DNA from: an uncultured Kangiella sp.
Lineage (GTDB): Bacteria > Pseudomonadota > Gammaproteobacteria > Enterobacterales > Kangiellaceae
DNA: 64,000 bases
NCBI GenBank assembly: GCA_950096615.1
Contig: CATNCP010000001.1
Location: forward strand, 62,001 to 126,000
Reading direction: 5' to 3'
Both the position numbers and the translations under genes were made by a program. This document shows positions 29,189 to 38,406 of this stretch, one piece after another. The notes beneath the pieces are model-generated. The model did not search any database. It was not told the DNA's origin and saw only the letters and a list, made by a program, of their open reading frames with translations. Within the stretch, counting starts at the first letter, position 1. The number at the start of each line of letters is the position of its first letter.

Positions 29189-30394
29189 ATGGCATTGATA
29201 AAGGTCAAAGTGCCGACCGATTCTATTGATATTGGTATGTTTGTCGTTGAACTCGACAGACCGTGGACCGATGTGCCCCTACCTTTCCAGAAGTTTGAAA
29301 TTACCACCGAGCGTGAACTTAAAATCCTTAGTGAATACTGTAAGTATGTTCACATTGAGATTGATGCTTTTCTCTGGGAAAAGAAAAAACAAGAACTTAG
29401 CAAGCATACTTCAACAAGCACTTTACCCGAAAACACGCCCATTCATCATGAGCTTCCTCGCGCTTCTACCACCTATCAGTCAGCAAAAGAGTTCACTATC
29501 GAGCTCTTTGAATCGACAAAGTTTGGTTTAGAGCTTGATTTAGAACATAGCAAGCAAGTGATCAATAACTGTATTACCAGTATCCTTTCCAATGCTAACG
29601 CATTATTTTGGCTAACCCGCATTAAGGATCGCAATCATTATACTGCTGAACACAGTTTACGCGTTGCTATTCTTGCTATCGCCTTTGGCAAATATTTGGG
29701 ACTTGACCGCAAACAGCTTGAGTTACTGGGGCTGTGTGGTCTTTTGCATGATTTAGGTCAAACACAACTCCCCGACGACATCGTTAACAAAGCTGGTCCA
29801 TTGAATGAAGCTGAATATCGAGTGATGCAAAAGCATACCCTACTCGGCCATGAACTTGTGATACACGATAATGACATCAGCTCAGCGGTCAAAGAAGTCA
29901 TTCTCAATCACCACATTCATTTCAACGGTAAGGGTTACCCTAAAAGCCCAGCTAAAGTGACTCCAAGCCAATTCTGTCGCATGATCAGTATCATTGATGC
30001 TTATGATGCCATTACCAGTGAAAGCCCTTATAAATTAAGTAAATCACCCCGCGAAGCATTAAAAATTCTGTTTGACCAACGTGATAAGCAATTCGATGGC
30101 AAGCTGGTCGGCAACTTTATTCAGATGATGGGGATTTACCCGCCCGGAAGCCTCGTTCGCATGTCGAATGGTGAAGTGGGTATTGTGATATCAACCGATA
30201 AGAAACATAAACTCTTACCCAAGGTAGAGCTGGTTCAAGATCGCCACGGTCGACTCAAACGCTCTATTATTATTGATCTAAAGAAAAATCCTAAGGATCC
30301 GAGCGGTAACGCTTACAAAATTACAGCGTCCATGCCCGATGGTTCAATGGGCTTCGATATGCGTCAATATATACAGTCAACGCACCAGTGCTAA
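29189..30394 (+). CDS. HD-GYP cyclic di-GMP phosphodiesterase
   Basis: Degrades cyclic di-GMP. The N-terminal 130 residues match the DUF3391 domain (IKVKVPTDSIDIGMFVVELDRPW ... FEITTERELKIL). The catalytic domain carries AEHSLRVAILAIAFGKYLG, HDLGQ at 187-191 (HDLGK is usual; Gln replaces Lys), KHTLLGHE, and HHIHFNGKGYP at 241-251, which preserves the GYP signature. RMISIIDAYDAITS is also typical. At 401 aa it is the common stand-alone form. It is monocistronic, with a palindrome just upstream. Confidence 0.9.
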   Translation: MALIKVKVPTDSIDIGMFVVELDRPWTDVPLPFQKFEITTERELKILSEYCKYVHIEIDAFLWEKKKQELSKHTSTSTLPENTPIHHELPRASTTYQSAKEFTIELFESTKFGLELDLEHSKQVINNCITSILSNANALFWLTRIKDRNHYTAEHSLRVAILAIAFGKYLGLDRKQLELLGLCGLLHDLGQTQLPDDIVNKAGPLNEAEYRVMQKHTLLGHELVIHDNDISSAVKEVILNHHIHFNGKGYPKSPAKVTPSQFCRMISIIDAYDAITSESPYKLSKSPREALKILFDQRDKQFDGKLVGNFIQMMGIYPPGSLVRMSNGEVGIVISTDKKHKLLPKVELVQDRHGRLKRSIIIDLKKNPKDPSGNAYKITASMPDGSMGFDMRQYIQSTHQC

Positions 30395-30537
30395 CCCAAG
30401 AGTGCTAATCCAGTGAATTTGTAAAATTTCAGCTTTTACTGGACAGCGAGCCTCCTCTCAATCATCATATAACCCATTAAAAAACATATCATTCGTTGAA
30501 TAAAACCATTCCATAACGGACTACCCAACTCAACATT

Positions 30538-32418
30538 ATGCTAACACTTGACCTAGCTCTTATTTTATCTGGAATTCTTGCTTTAGGTATTGGCGCGCAA
30601 TGGCTCGCCTGGTACTTGAAACAACCTTCGATCCTATTTCTACTATTAATCGGGATCTTGATCGGCCCCATTCTGGGCTTTTTTAACCCAGATGAAACCA
30701 TGGGAGACCTACTGTTCCCCTTCATATCGTTAGGTGTGGCCGTGATCCTCTTTGAAGGCTCCTTAACCCTTGAGTTTCATGAAGTTAAAAGCCATGGCCG
30801 GGTGGTCCAGATGCTGGTTTCGGTCGGGGTTCTGGTCACTATTACGATAGTTGCCATCACCGCATACTTCTTATTCGATATGGATCCAAAAATCGCGATA
30901 TTATTTGGTGCCTTGGTTTGTGTTACCGGCCCGACTGTTATCGTCCCTATCCTTCGAAGCGTTCGCCCCAATAAGAACATCAGCAATATTCTTCGTTGGG
31001 AAGGCATCATTATCGACCCTATTGGTGCCATCGCGGTCGTTTTAGTTTATGAGTACATTATCTCTGGTGGCTCAGGCGACCATGCTTTACTAGTATTCGG
31101 TAAGATTCTACTGGTCAGCTTCTTAATTGGCATGATCGGTGCTTACATCTTAGCCCAGCTATTCAAGCGTCACCTGATTCCTGAATATCTACGCAACGTC
31201 TTCGCCTTAGCTTACGTACTATTGCTATTCTCTATCTCTAACCATATTGAGCACGAGTCTGGCTTATTAACCGTCACTATTCTCGGCGTTGCTCTTGCCA
31301 ACTGGCCAAAATTTGAGAAAGACGATCTACTCGACTTTAAAGAGTCGCTATCCCTACTGTTAATTTCCGTTCTGTTTATCGTGTTAGCAGCACGATTGAA
31401 TCTCGACAGCCTATTGAGCATCGGTATTCCAAGCTTAATTCTACTGGCGGTAGTGATGTTTGTCGCACGCCCAGCCTCTGTCTGGGCTTCGAGTATCGGC
31501 TCTAAGCTCAAGTTCAACGAAAAGCTGATGTTAAGCTGGATTGGCCCTCGCGGTATTGTCGCGGCGGCGATTTCATCTCTATTCGCCATCAAGTTGGCTG
31601 AATACGACTTAGCTGGTACTGAATACCTAGTACCATTAGTTTTCGTCGTCATCATTGGTACTGTACTTATTCAAAGCTTAGGTGCTAAGCCGATCGGAAA
31701 CTTACTTAAGGTTCGTGAAGCGTCAGACAACGGTGTTCTTATTATCGGCAGCAACCCTGTTGCGCTAAAAGTAGCCCAGTCATTAAGAGATTCAGGCTAC
31801 GACGTGGTCATGGCTCATAATAACTATACCAACATCTCACGCGCACGCATGGAAGGGGTAAAAACCTACTTCGGCAACCCAGTATCAGATCATGCAGACC
31901 GCAATCTGGACTTGATTGGCTTCGGACACTTATTTGCCATGAGCATGGACCGGGAGCTAAATACCTTATGCGAGATTAATTACCGACACGTTTTCGGTAA
32001 AAAGAACATATATCGCTTACGCTATAACGACGATAATAGTAAAAAGAATGAGCGCCAAGAACGCACCGATTACTGGCAGTCTGCTTGGCTGTTCGGCGAA
32101 GGTATTAATTACGGCAAACTAGCCAGCATGATTGCCAACAATGCCAAAATCAAAATTACCAACATTACAGATAGCTATAGCTACGAACAGTATCGTGCCG
32201 ATAATAAGAACTATATCGCGCTTTACATGATCGATAAAAACGGTTCGTTGAAAGTGTTTTCTTCAGAAACAGGCAAGAATATTCCAAGCGGTACTAAGAT
32301 CATCGCATTAGTTCATGACCCAGAAAATAAAAAGAATATTCCTAATGATAACCCTGCTAACAAGGGTCAGAAGAAGCTCAAAACATTAGCGGATAAAGAA
32401 AAGAAATTAGACGATTAA
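30538..32418 (+). CDS. Cation:proton antiporter (CPA1/NhaP type) with TrkA-like domain
   Basis: An inner-membrane monovalent cation/proton exchanger. Residues 1-390 hold about twelve hydrophobic segments with CPA patterns (FPFISLGVAVILFEGSLTL, GALVCVTGPTVIVPILRSVRPN, WEGIIIDPIGAIAVV, LSWIGPRGIVAAAISSLFAIKLAE). A cytoplasmic TrkA-N-like nucleotide-binding domain follows (about 395-510, starting NGVLIIGSNPVALKVAQSLRDSGYDVVMA). A less conserved tail ends in a lysine-rich stretch. It probably takes part in pH or salt homeostasis. Whether the cation is sodium or potassium cannot be told. Confidence 0.87.
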   Translation: MLTLDLALILSGILALGIGAQWLAWYLKQPSILFLLLIGILIGPILGFFNPDETMGDLLFPFISLGVAVILFEGSLTLEFHEVKSHGRVVQMLVSVGVLVTITIVAITAYFLFDMDPKIAILFGALVCVTGPTVIVPILRSVRPNKNISNILRWEGIIIDPIGAIAVVLVYEYIISGGSGDHALLVFGKILLVSFLIGMIGAYILAQLFKRHLIPEYLRNVFALAYVLLLFSISNHIEHESGLLTVTILGVALANWPKFEKDDLLDFKESLSLLLISVLFIVLAARLNLDSLLSIGIPSLILLAVVMFVARPASVWASSIGSKLKFNEKLMLSWIGPRGIVAAAISSLFAIKLAEYDLAGTEYLVPLVFVVIIGTVLIQSLGAKPIGNLLKVREASDNGVLIIGSNPVALKVAQSLRDSGYDVVMAHNNYTNISRARMEGVKTYFGNPVSDHADRNLDLIGFGHLFAMSMDRELNTLCEINYRHVFGKKNIYRLRYNDDNSKKNERQERTDYWQSAWLFGEGINYGKLASMIANNAKIKITNITDSYSYEQYRADNKNYIALYMIDKNGSLKVFSSETGKNIPSGTKIIALVHDPENKKNIPNDNPANKGQKKLKTLADKEKKLDD

Positions 32419-32427
32419 CTTCCTGTT

Positions 32428-32452
32428 ATTCTGGGGCCTTGAGCCCCAGAAT
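32428..32452. terminator. Strong hairpin between convergent genes
   Basis: ATTCTGGGGC, loop CTTGA, GCCCCAGAAT: a perfect 10-bp stem just after the antiporter stop, followed only by ACTTT. It probably terminates transcription despite the short T run. Confidence 0.6.
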
Positions 32453-32477
32453 ACTTTAAACCTTACTATTCCAACCT

Positions 32478-33815
32478 TTAGTAACCATCTGAAAAGAGGA
32501 CCGTTTGAACGCCTTGAACCGTCCAGTTCCCGCGGCCGCCGTTGGCTTGAGGCATCAACTTAAAACGACGGTTCCCTTGGTTATCTTTTTCTGTATTCAG
32601 AAGGGTCACCATTTGCTGAACCAACTGACTGGCAGCAATTTGCGACTTCCATGAGCGGTAACCTTCAGGCCACTCCAGTGTATACTGTCTTGGGCGAGTG
32701 CCGCCATACCCAGGAACGGTGCCTATATTCTGGAAGCGTTGCCCTAATTCAGTTACGCCTGCTTCGGCTAATAAAAAGTCTAATCGTGAAATAATAGAAC
32801 TGGCCACACGGCTACACCACCAAACCATGGGCAGACGCCCTTCTTGTTCACTTAAATAAGATGTAGCCGCTGAAGCCAAGAACGACCAACCGCTGTTCAT
32901 TTTCGCGTTGGAATCAAAGTCTTCGCTCAGCGCAGCCTGCATCACTTTATGAACATTATCTAGCGTCACACCGCTTTGTGGGGTCCCGCTAACATCAAAC
33001 AATTCAACAGCCGTTTTCACCGCCATATCGCGCCACTCTTTGTCCCATGGCAGAGAGCTACTGGTGATATTTGAACCCGCATCCACTGACTTGGCGAGTT
33101 CAGTAGCTCGGTAATAAAGCGGGTCAATGGCTGCGTGATATAAGGCATAGCCAATACGGGGTTTTGGCCAAAAGAAGCTAACCAGTCGATCATGCCAGCC
33201 TGCAACAGCATCGCCTACCGGCTGTTTTAAATAAATCGGCTGGTGTGGCGCGTCATCGATCCACAACACCAACGCTTTAAGAAATTCTTCATCGCTCGCA
33301 TCAGCACTCGGTACGTACGGCGGATAAGTATCCTCGCCTATCAGCTCGATACCTTGATCATCTAGAACGACCGGGTCACTGGACGGCGCTTCAATATCGG
33401 CCTGAACACGAGCCTCAGCATAATTCATAAAGTCGTCTTGCACTGCAAAGGCAAGACTATCCCAGTATTTCACAGCGTGCTCGGTTAAACAGACTGCCGT
33501 AACTTCGTCACCATCATCATTACTGAAACTGGTAAGCTCTAACCATTTTGAATATCGATTAACCAAGTCAGGGCTAACTTGTGACGTGTTGCGAAAAGCC
33601 CAGGGCACCATCATTCGAGCTAAGACCTCAAGGCTAAAACGTTTTTGCTGGCGAATAAGCTCACTTAATGAATCTGAGCTTTTGCCCAAAGGCATTTTCC
33701 CGAACTTCCATTGTTGCGGATGTTCTGAAAAGCGCTTAAACCAAACCTTCCAGCCCGCGATAAACATGGTGGGAGTGATGGAAAAGTCATCGGCGTGTTC
33801 AAAACTGATGTTCAT
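32478..33815 (-). CDS. Protein of unknown function, 445 aa
   Basis: I recognise no domain. There is no signal peptide and no membrane segment, so it is probably cytoplasmic. It is rich in tryptophan and aromatic residues (FIAGWKVWFKRFSEHPQQWKF, MVWWCSRVAS), with acidic stretches in the middle (residues 135-175). The C-terminal 90 residues contain GYGGTRPRQYTLEWPEGYRSWKSQIAA and end RGNWTVQGVQTVLFSDGY, suggesting a compact beta-rich end. Codon use looks like that of its neighbours, and the ORF is full length with good coding character. It sits alone between the antiporter gene (convergent) and mfd (divergent). Confidence 0.7.
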   Translation of the reverse strand: MNISFEHADDFSITPTMFIAGWKVWFKRFSEHPQQWKFGKMPLGKSSDSLSELIRQQKRFSLEVLARMMVPWAFRNTSQVSPDLVNRYSKWLELTSFSNDDGDEVTAVCLTEHAVKYWDSLAFAVQDDFMNYAEARVQADIEAPSSDPVVLDDQGIELIGEDTYPPYVPSADASDEEFLKALVLWIDDAPHQPIYLKQPVGDAVAGWHDRLVSFFWPKPRIGYALYHAAIDPLYYRATELAKSVDAGSNITSSSLPWDKEWRDMAVKTAVELFDVSGTPQSGVTLDNVHKVMQAALSEDFDSNAKMNSGWSFLASAATSYLSEQEGRLPMVWWCSRVASSIISRLDFLLAEAGVTELGQRFQNIGTVPGYGGTRPRQYTLEWPEGYRSWKSQIAASQLVQQMVTLLNTEKDNQGNRRFKLMPQANGGRGNWTVQGVQTVLFSDGY

Positions 33816-33963
33816 ACAGACCTAAGTGATTGCTTTTACGGTTGATTATCATACCTTATCCAGAATCATTGTTCTGTGCAAATACTTGTGCAAATACTAT
33901 TAAGAACTAGCCAAGCTCGCTATAATTCGCCAGCGACAATCGCCCAAAGCCTGACGAGACTGA

Positions 33964-33981
33964 ATACCCCCTAAAGGGTAT
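33964..33981 (+). repeat. Small inverted repeat upstream of mfd
   Basis: ATACCC (33964-33969), loop CCTAAA, GGGTAT (33976-33981). A short six-pair hairpin in the mfd leader; function unknown. Confidence 0.4.
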
Positions 33982-33991
33982 CAGTAGGATC

Positions 33992-34055
33992 GTGATGCTA
34001 AAGAAAGTACTGACGTTAAAGAGTTGTGATGCTAATAAAGTTACCTGAGTTAAAG
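33992..34055 (+). repeat. Imperfect direct duplication spanning the mfd start
   Basis: GTGATGCTAAAGAAAGT (start of copy 1, 33992-34021) and GTGATGCTAATAAAGT (start of copy 2, 34026-34055) begin two 30-base copies that also both end GTTAAAG. Copy 2 contains the mfd start codon. Copy 1 has its own ATG at 33994 with a TAGGA ahead of it, but that frame (MLKKVLTLKSCDANKVT) ends at 34047, out of frame with mfd and 19 bases past the mfd ATG. Confidence 0.6.
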
Positions 34056-37000
34056 CAAAAGTCGAACTTCATCAACCACTGGCAAGGCTTTGCCGGCTCC
34101 AGCCGAGCCTTGGCCATCGCTGAACAAGCGAAGCAGGCCGATCAGCCGATCGTGGTGATTTGTAATGACGCCCCTCAGGTGTGGCACCTGCAACAAGAAA
34201 TTGAGTACTTCTTGGGAAAGAGCCACTCAGACGAGTCGCCAGAATTGCCCGTATTCAGCTTTCCTGACTGGGAAACTTTGCCTTACGACAACTTTAGTCC
34301 TCATCAGGATATCGTTTCTCAGCGCCTTTTAACCCTGTACCAATTACCGAGGCTTAAGCAAGGCATCGTTTTAATTAGCGTCAGCACCCTACTGCTGAAG
34401 CTTCCTCCGCGTGAATATATTGAACAAAACAGCCTTGTGATGCATACCGGGCAAGAACTTGATATGCATGAAGTCCGAAGCCTATTCGAACAACACGGCT
34501 ACAACGCCGTGAACCAAGTCTATTCTCATGGCGAATTCGCGGTTCGTGGCTCGATTCTCGACGTGTTCCCCATGGGCTCTGACAAACCTTTGCGGATTGA
34601 CTTTTTTGATGATGAAATCGATACCATCCGCTACTTCGATCCAGAGAGTCAGTTATCGGAAGATACTCTCAATAACTTTGAGCTATTACCCGCTAAAGAA
34701 TTTCCGCTCGACAAAGATGGTATCGAAGCTTTCCGCCAAAACTTCCGTCGCACTTTTGATGTTAACCTGCAAAAAGTTTGGCTTTATCAAGAAGTCAGTA
34801 ACGGCAATGCCCCAGCGGGTATCGAGTATTACCTCACTTTATTTTTCAATGAGGTAGATACACTATTTAATTATTTACCTGAACAAAGCATTTTGTGTTC
34901 TTTAGGTAATCATGATCAGGCTATCACTGATTACTGGGCCGAAATCACAGAGCGTTACGAGCAACGTCGTCATGACGTGGAGCGTCCGATTTTAGAGCCT
35001 AAGCAGCTGTATTTAGTGGAAGATGAATTAAATACGCTACTTAAAGAGACCGTAAGGGTTCGACTCGAACCCTCGTCGCCTGACAAAAAGCAGGTCACAG
35101 CTCCTGTACCGATGATGCCAATTGAACACAAGGCGACCGATCCAGCGCACCACTTACGCAACTTCCTACATCACTGGCAGGGGCAAACTCTGATCGCCAC
35201 AGAATCGCCGGGACGACGAGAAGCATTAAAAGACTTACTGGAACGCCATGATATTCACACCACCGTTTCCGCAAGTTGGAAAGACTCTGCAGGCGCACTA
35301 AAAAGCGACGTGATTGAAATTGGCGTAGCGCCACTGACCCAAGGCTTTGTCGTCGATAAACTTGCCGTAGTCACCGAGATGGAGCTATTTGGTGAGCAGG
35401 CAATTCAGCGACGTAGTTCTGAGCGCGATCAAAAGCCTTCGGTTCAAGCTGAAGACGTTATACGCAATCTGGCAGAACTGAAAGAAGGCGATCCTGTGGT
35501 TCACGTTGAGCAAGGTATTGGGCGTTATCGCGGCCTGGAAAAACTTGCTAGCGGTGATTTGGAGGCCGAATACTTAATGATTGAGTACTCCGGCGGCGAC
35601 AAACTCTATATCCCCGTTCAATCGTTACACCTCATCAGTCGTTATTCTGGGACTAACCCAGAACTCGCGCCGTGGCATAAGCTCGGCACCGAAACCTGGG
35701 ATAAAGCTAAGACCAAAGCAGCCGAGAAAGCTCGTGATGTGGCTGCTGAGCTGCTAGATGTTTACGCCAGACGCGAGGCCAAAGAAGGTCACCCCTACAG
35801 TTTGGATGAAGCTGAATATAACCGTTTTAGCAGTGAGTTCCGCTTTGATGAAACGCCAGATCAGGTAACCGCCATCAACTCACTCATTCGTGATATGACG
35901 GCACCACAACCTATGGACCGCTTGGTCTGCGGCGATGTAGGTTTTGGTAAAACCGAAGTCGCGCTACGAGCTGCATTCATCGCAGCACACGCTGGCAAGC
36001 AAGTTGCAGTACTGGTACCGACCACCCTGCTCGCCCAGCAGCACTTTGAGACCTTTAGCGATCGCTTTGCAGATTGGCCCATTAAAATCGCCGCTTTATC
36101 ACGATTCGCCACGGCTAAAGAAATCAAAGAAACATTAGCAGGACTTGAAAACGGTACCGTTGATATTGTGATCGGAACCCATAAAATTATTCAACAAGAC
36201 GTAAAATTTAAGCGACTTGGCTTACTGATTATTGATGAAGAGCACCGTTTTGGGGTGCGTCAAAAAGAACAACTTAAAAAATTCCGAGCTGAAGTCGATA
36301 TTTTAACGCTAACGGCGACGCCTATCCCGAGAACCCTGAACATGTCGATGTCGGGGATGCGTGACCTATCAATTATCGCCACGCCACCCGCTAAGCGCTT
36401 ATCGGTAAAGACCTTTGTCAGGGAACACAATAAACCATTGATTCGTGAAGCGGTGTTACGTGAGATTTTGCGTGGTGGTCAAGTCTACTTCCTGCACAAC
36501 AGCGTCGAAAGTATTGAGCGCACCGTTCGCGAGCTTGAAGAGTTACTGCCCGAGGCACGCATTCATTATGCCCACGGCCAGATGCGCGAGCGAGAGCTGG
36601 AACAAGTCATGCGCGATTTTTATCACCAGCGCTTCAACCTACTGGTTTGTACCACTATCGTTGAGACTGGAATTGATAACCCTAATGCCAACACCATGAT
36701 TATCGACCGAGCAGACAAGTTCGGTCTTGCCCAGTTGCACCAACTGCGTGGCCGTGTTGGACGCTCGCATCACCAGGCCTACGCTTACCTCTTAACGCCT
36801 GCCGAGAGAAAAATTACCAAAGATGCTGAAAAGCGCTTGGACGCGATTGCTTCTCTGGAAGACTTAGGTGCAGGGTTTACGCTAGCAACCCATGACCTTG
36901 AGATTCGTGGCGCCGGAGAATTGCTTGGTGAAGAGCAGTCTGGGCAAATGCAGGCGGTCGGTTTTACCCTCTTCATGGATATGCTTGAGCAAGCCATTAA

Positions 37001-37481
37001 AGATATAAAAGAAGGAAAAGAGCCTAGCTTGCAACAGAGTCTCAATCAAAAGACAGAAGTGGAACTTGGGGTTTCGGCAATTATTCCCGACGACTATATT
37101 GGCGATGTCGCTACACGCTTGTCTTTATATAAACGGATCGCCAGCGCAAAGTCCAAAGATGAATTAGATGCCTTACAAATCGAGTTTATCGATCGTTTTG
37201 GGTTGTTGCCTGATGAGTTAAAGAATCTGTTTGCTATTAATGAACTGATACTCGAAGCTCAACCATTAGGAATCAGCAAAATTGACTTAGTACATTCTGG
37301 CGTTCGTATGCGCTTTAATCAGGATAGCTCCATCGATCCAACCAAGCTGATTAAAATGATTCAAATGAACCCAGCGCTGTATCGCTTTGAGCAAAACGTT
37401 ATCCTGAAGATTCTGACCGAAGAGGAAGAGTTGAAGCCTTTACTCAAAGCTATTCGGTTGGTCTTTGAGAAGCTCCAATAA
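34029..37481 (+). CDS. mfd: Transcription-repair coupling factor Mfd
   Basis: Removes RNA polymerase stalled at DNA lesions and recruits UvrA. Order: the UvrB-like N-terminal domains (about residues 15-340, with SFPDWETLPYDNFSPHQDIVSQRL and YSHGEFAVRGSILDVFPMGSD), the RNA polymerase interaction domain (about 470-550, GDPVVHVEQGIGRYRGLEKL), the translocase with Walker A CGDVGFGKTEVALRAAF and DEEH (LLIIDEEHRFGVRQ), TRG-type motifs (VETGIDNPNANTMII, QLRGRVGRS) and the C-terminal TRCF domain. I take the ATG at 34029; the track starts one codon earlier at a GTG. At 1150 aa it is full length. The start region is an imperfect duplication (see findings). Confidence 0.96.
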   Translation: MLIKLPELKQKSNFINHWQGFAGSSRALAIAEQAKQADQPIVVICNDAPQVWHLQQEIEYFLGKSHSDESPELPVFSFPDWETLPYDNFSPHQDIVSQRLLTLYQLPRLKQGIVLISVSTLLLKLPPREYIEQNSLVMHTGQELDMHEVRSLFEQHGYNAVNQVYSHGEFAVRGSILDVFPMGSDKPLRIDFFDDEIDTIRYFDPESQLSEDTLNNFELLPAKEFPLDKDGIEAFRQNFRRTFDVNLQKVWLYQEVSNGNAPAGIEYYLTLFFNEVDTLFNYLPEQSILCSLGNHDQAITDYWAEITERYEQRRHDVERPILEPKQLYLVEDELNTLLKETVRVRLEPSSPDKKQVTAPVPMMPIEHKATDPAHHLRNFLHHWQGQTLIATESPGRREALKDLLERHDIHTTVSASWKDSAGALKSDVIEIGVAPLTQGFVVDKLAVVTEMELFGEQAIQRRSSERDQKPSVQAEDVIRNLAELKEGDPVVHVEQGIGRYRGLEKLASGDLEAEYLMIEYSGGDKLYIPVQSLHLISRYSGTNPELAPWHKLGTETWDKAKTKAAEKARDVAAELLDVYARREAKEGHPYSLDEAEYNRFSSEFRFDETPDQVTAINSLIRDMTAPQPMDRLVCGDVGFGKTEVALRAAFIAAHAGKQVAVLVPTTLLAQQHFETFSDRFADWPIKIAALSRFATAKEIKETLAGLENGTVDIVIGTHKIIQQDVKFKRLGLLIIDEEHRFGVRQKEQLKKFRAEVDILTLTATPIPRTLNMSMSGMRDLSIIATPPAKRLSVKTFVREHNKPLIREAVLREILRGGQVYFLHNSVESIERTVRELEELLPEARIHYAHGQMRERELEQVMRDFYHQRFNLLVCTTIVETGIDNPNANTMIIDRADKFGLAQLHQLRGRVGRSHHQAYAYLLTPAERKITKDAEKRLDAIASLEDLGAGFTLATHDLEIRGAGELLGEEQSGQMQAVGFTLFMDMLEQAIKDIKEGKEPSLQQSLNQKTEVELGVSAIIPDDYIGDVATRLSLYKRIASAKSKDELDALQIEFIDRFGLLPDELKNLFAINELILEAQPLGISKIDLVHSGVRMRFNQDSSIDPTKLIKMIQMNPALYRFEQNVILKILTEEEELKPLLKAIRLVFEKLQ

Positions 37482-37563
37482 CGCAATTTGCGCTGGGCAA
37501 TGACAAAAATCATGTTAAACTCATGTCACACTCTGGGGTTAACAACCAATATTATAAATAGAG

Positions 37564-38373
37564 ATGAACTATAAATTTTCTAAATATTTCATAGGCTTGT
37601 CTTTGCTGCTTGCCTCTTTTAGCTTGACCGCACAAACTATTTTTGATGTCGAGCTCGTATTCTTCAAGCGCCTCGATCAACTGCATTTGCAGGGGCAACC
37701 CGAGCCGATTCCACTTGAGGACGATGACGTAGAGTTTATGCTTTCCGAGAATAACTCGATGCTGCCTGAAGGTTACAGCCTTCTCGCTCGCAAAGAGCAA
37801 CAGCTAGAGGGCGTGTATAACCGATTACGTTCTAGCCCCGGCATGCGTCCACTGCTTCACCTCGGCTGGCGCCAAGAACTACAGGACAAGGCTGACACAC
37901 CTTGGTTAAGCTTTAACCTTAACGACGCCCCAGATCAAGAAGGGTTAGAAGGTTTCAATGGCATTATTCGCTTAAGCCGAAACCAAGGACTTGTTCTAGA
38001 AAGCCAAGTGGTCGGCTACAAAGAACCTGCAACAACGTTCTCTCAAGACGAATCGCTGAGTAATGATCCAACAGAGCAGGAGCCGGCTCTAGAACTCCCT
38101 TTCAATAATCAAGAAAATAGCTCTGAAGAAAACAGTAACGAGGATAGCCTCGAAACAGTTGAAAACGGCGTGGCGACTAATGTCCAGACTGAAAACAATG
38201 ATTTTGAAGAAAATATGCAAATTCCTGACGAGCTAAGCGGTTTCTTTGAAATGTCAGAGACAATAAAGGTCAAACTAGGCAAACTGTATTACATCGATCA
38301 CCCAACCATGGGATTACTAATTAAAGTCACGCCGTATCAAGCCAGTCTTGAAGAGCAGAAAGCTTTAAATTAA
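37564..38373 (+). CDS. CsiV family exported protein
   Basis: Signal peptide MNYKFSKYFIGLSLLLASFSLTAQ, then FDVELVFFKR, the opening of the CsiV (peptidoglycan-binding, formerly DUF2803) family. Further family-like patterns are GMRPLLHLGWRQ and the C-terminal ETIKVKLGKLYYIDHPTMGLLIKVTPY. An acidic Glu/Asn-rich insert (about residues 160-215) separates the two conserved halves. Location directly after mfd is common for this family in gammaproteobacteria. It should be periplasmic. Its role outside Vibrio, where CsiV affects growth in D-amino acids, is not established. Confidence 0.78.
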   Translation: MNYKFSKYFIGLSLLLASFSLTAQTIFDVELVFFKRLDQLHLQGQPEPIPLEDDDVEFMLSENNSMLPEGYSLLARKEQQLEGVYNRLRSSPGMRPLLHLGWRQELQDKADTPWLSFNLNDAPDQEGLEGFNGIIRLSRNQGLVLESQVVGYKEPATTFSQDESLSNDPTEQEPALELPFNNQENSSEENSNEDSLETVENGVATNVQTENNDFEENMQIPDELSGFFEMSETIKVKLGKLYYIDHPTMGLLIKVTPYQASLEEQKALN

Positions 38374-38406
38374 CCCCAAAACATCATCAAGCCAAAAGGA
38401 TACTTT

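Noticed and set aside
31212-31655. 147-aa ORF antisense to the antiporter gene
   Set aside because: It lies wholly inside a convincing gene on the other strand and resembles no protein; a typical codon-mirror shadow.
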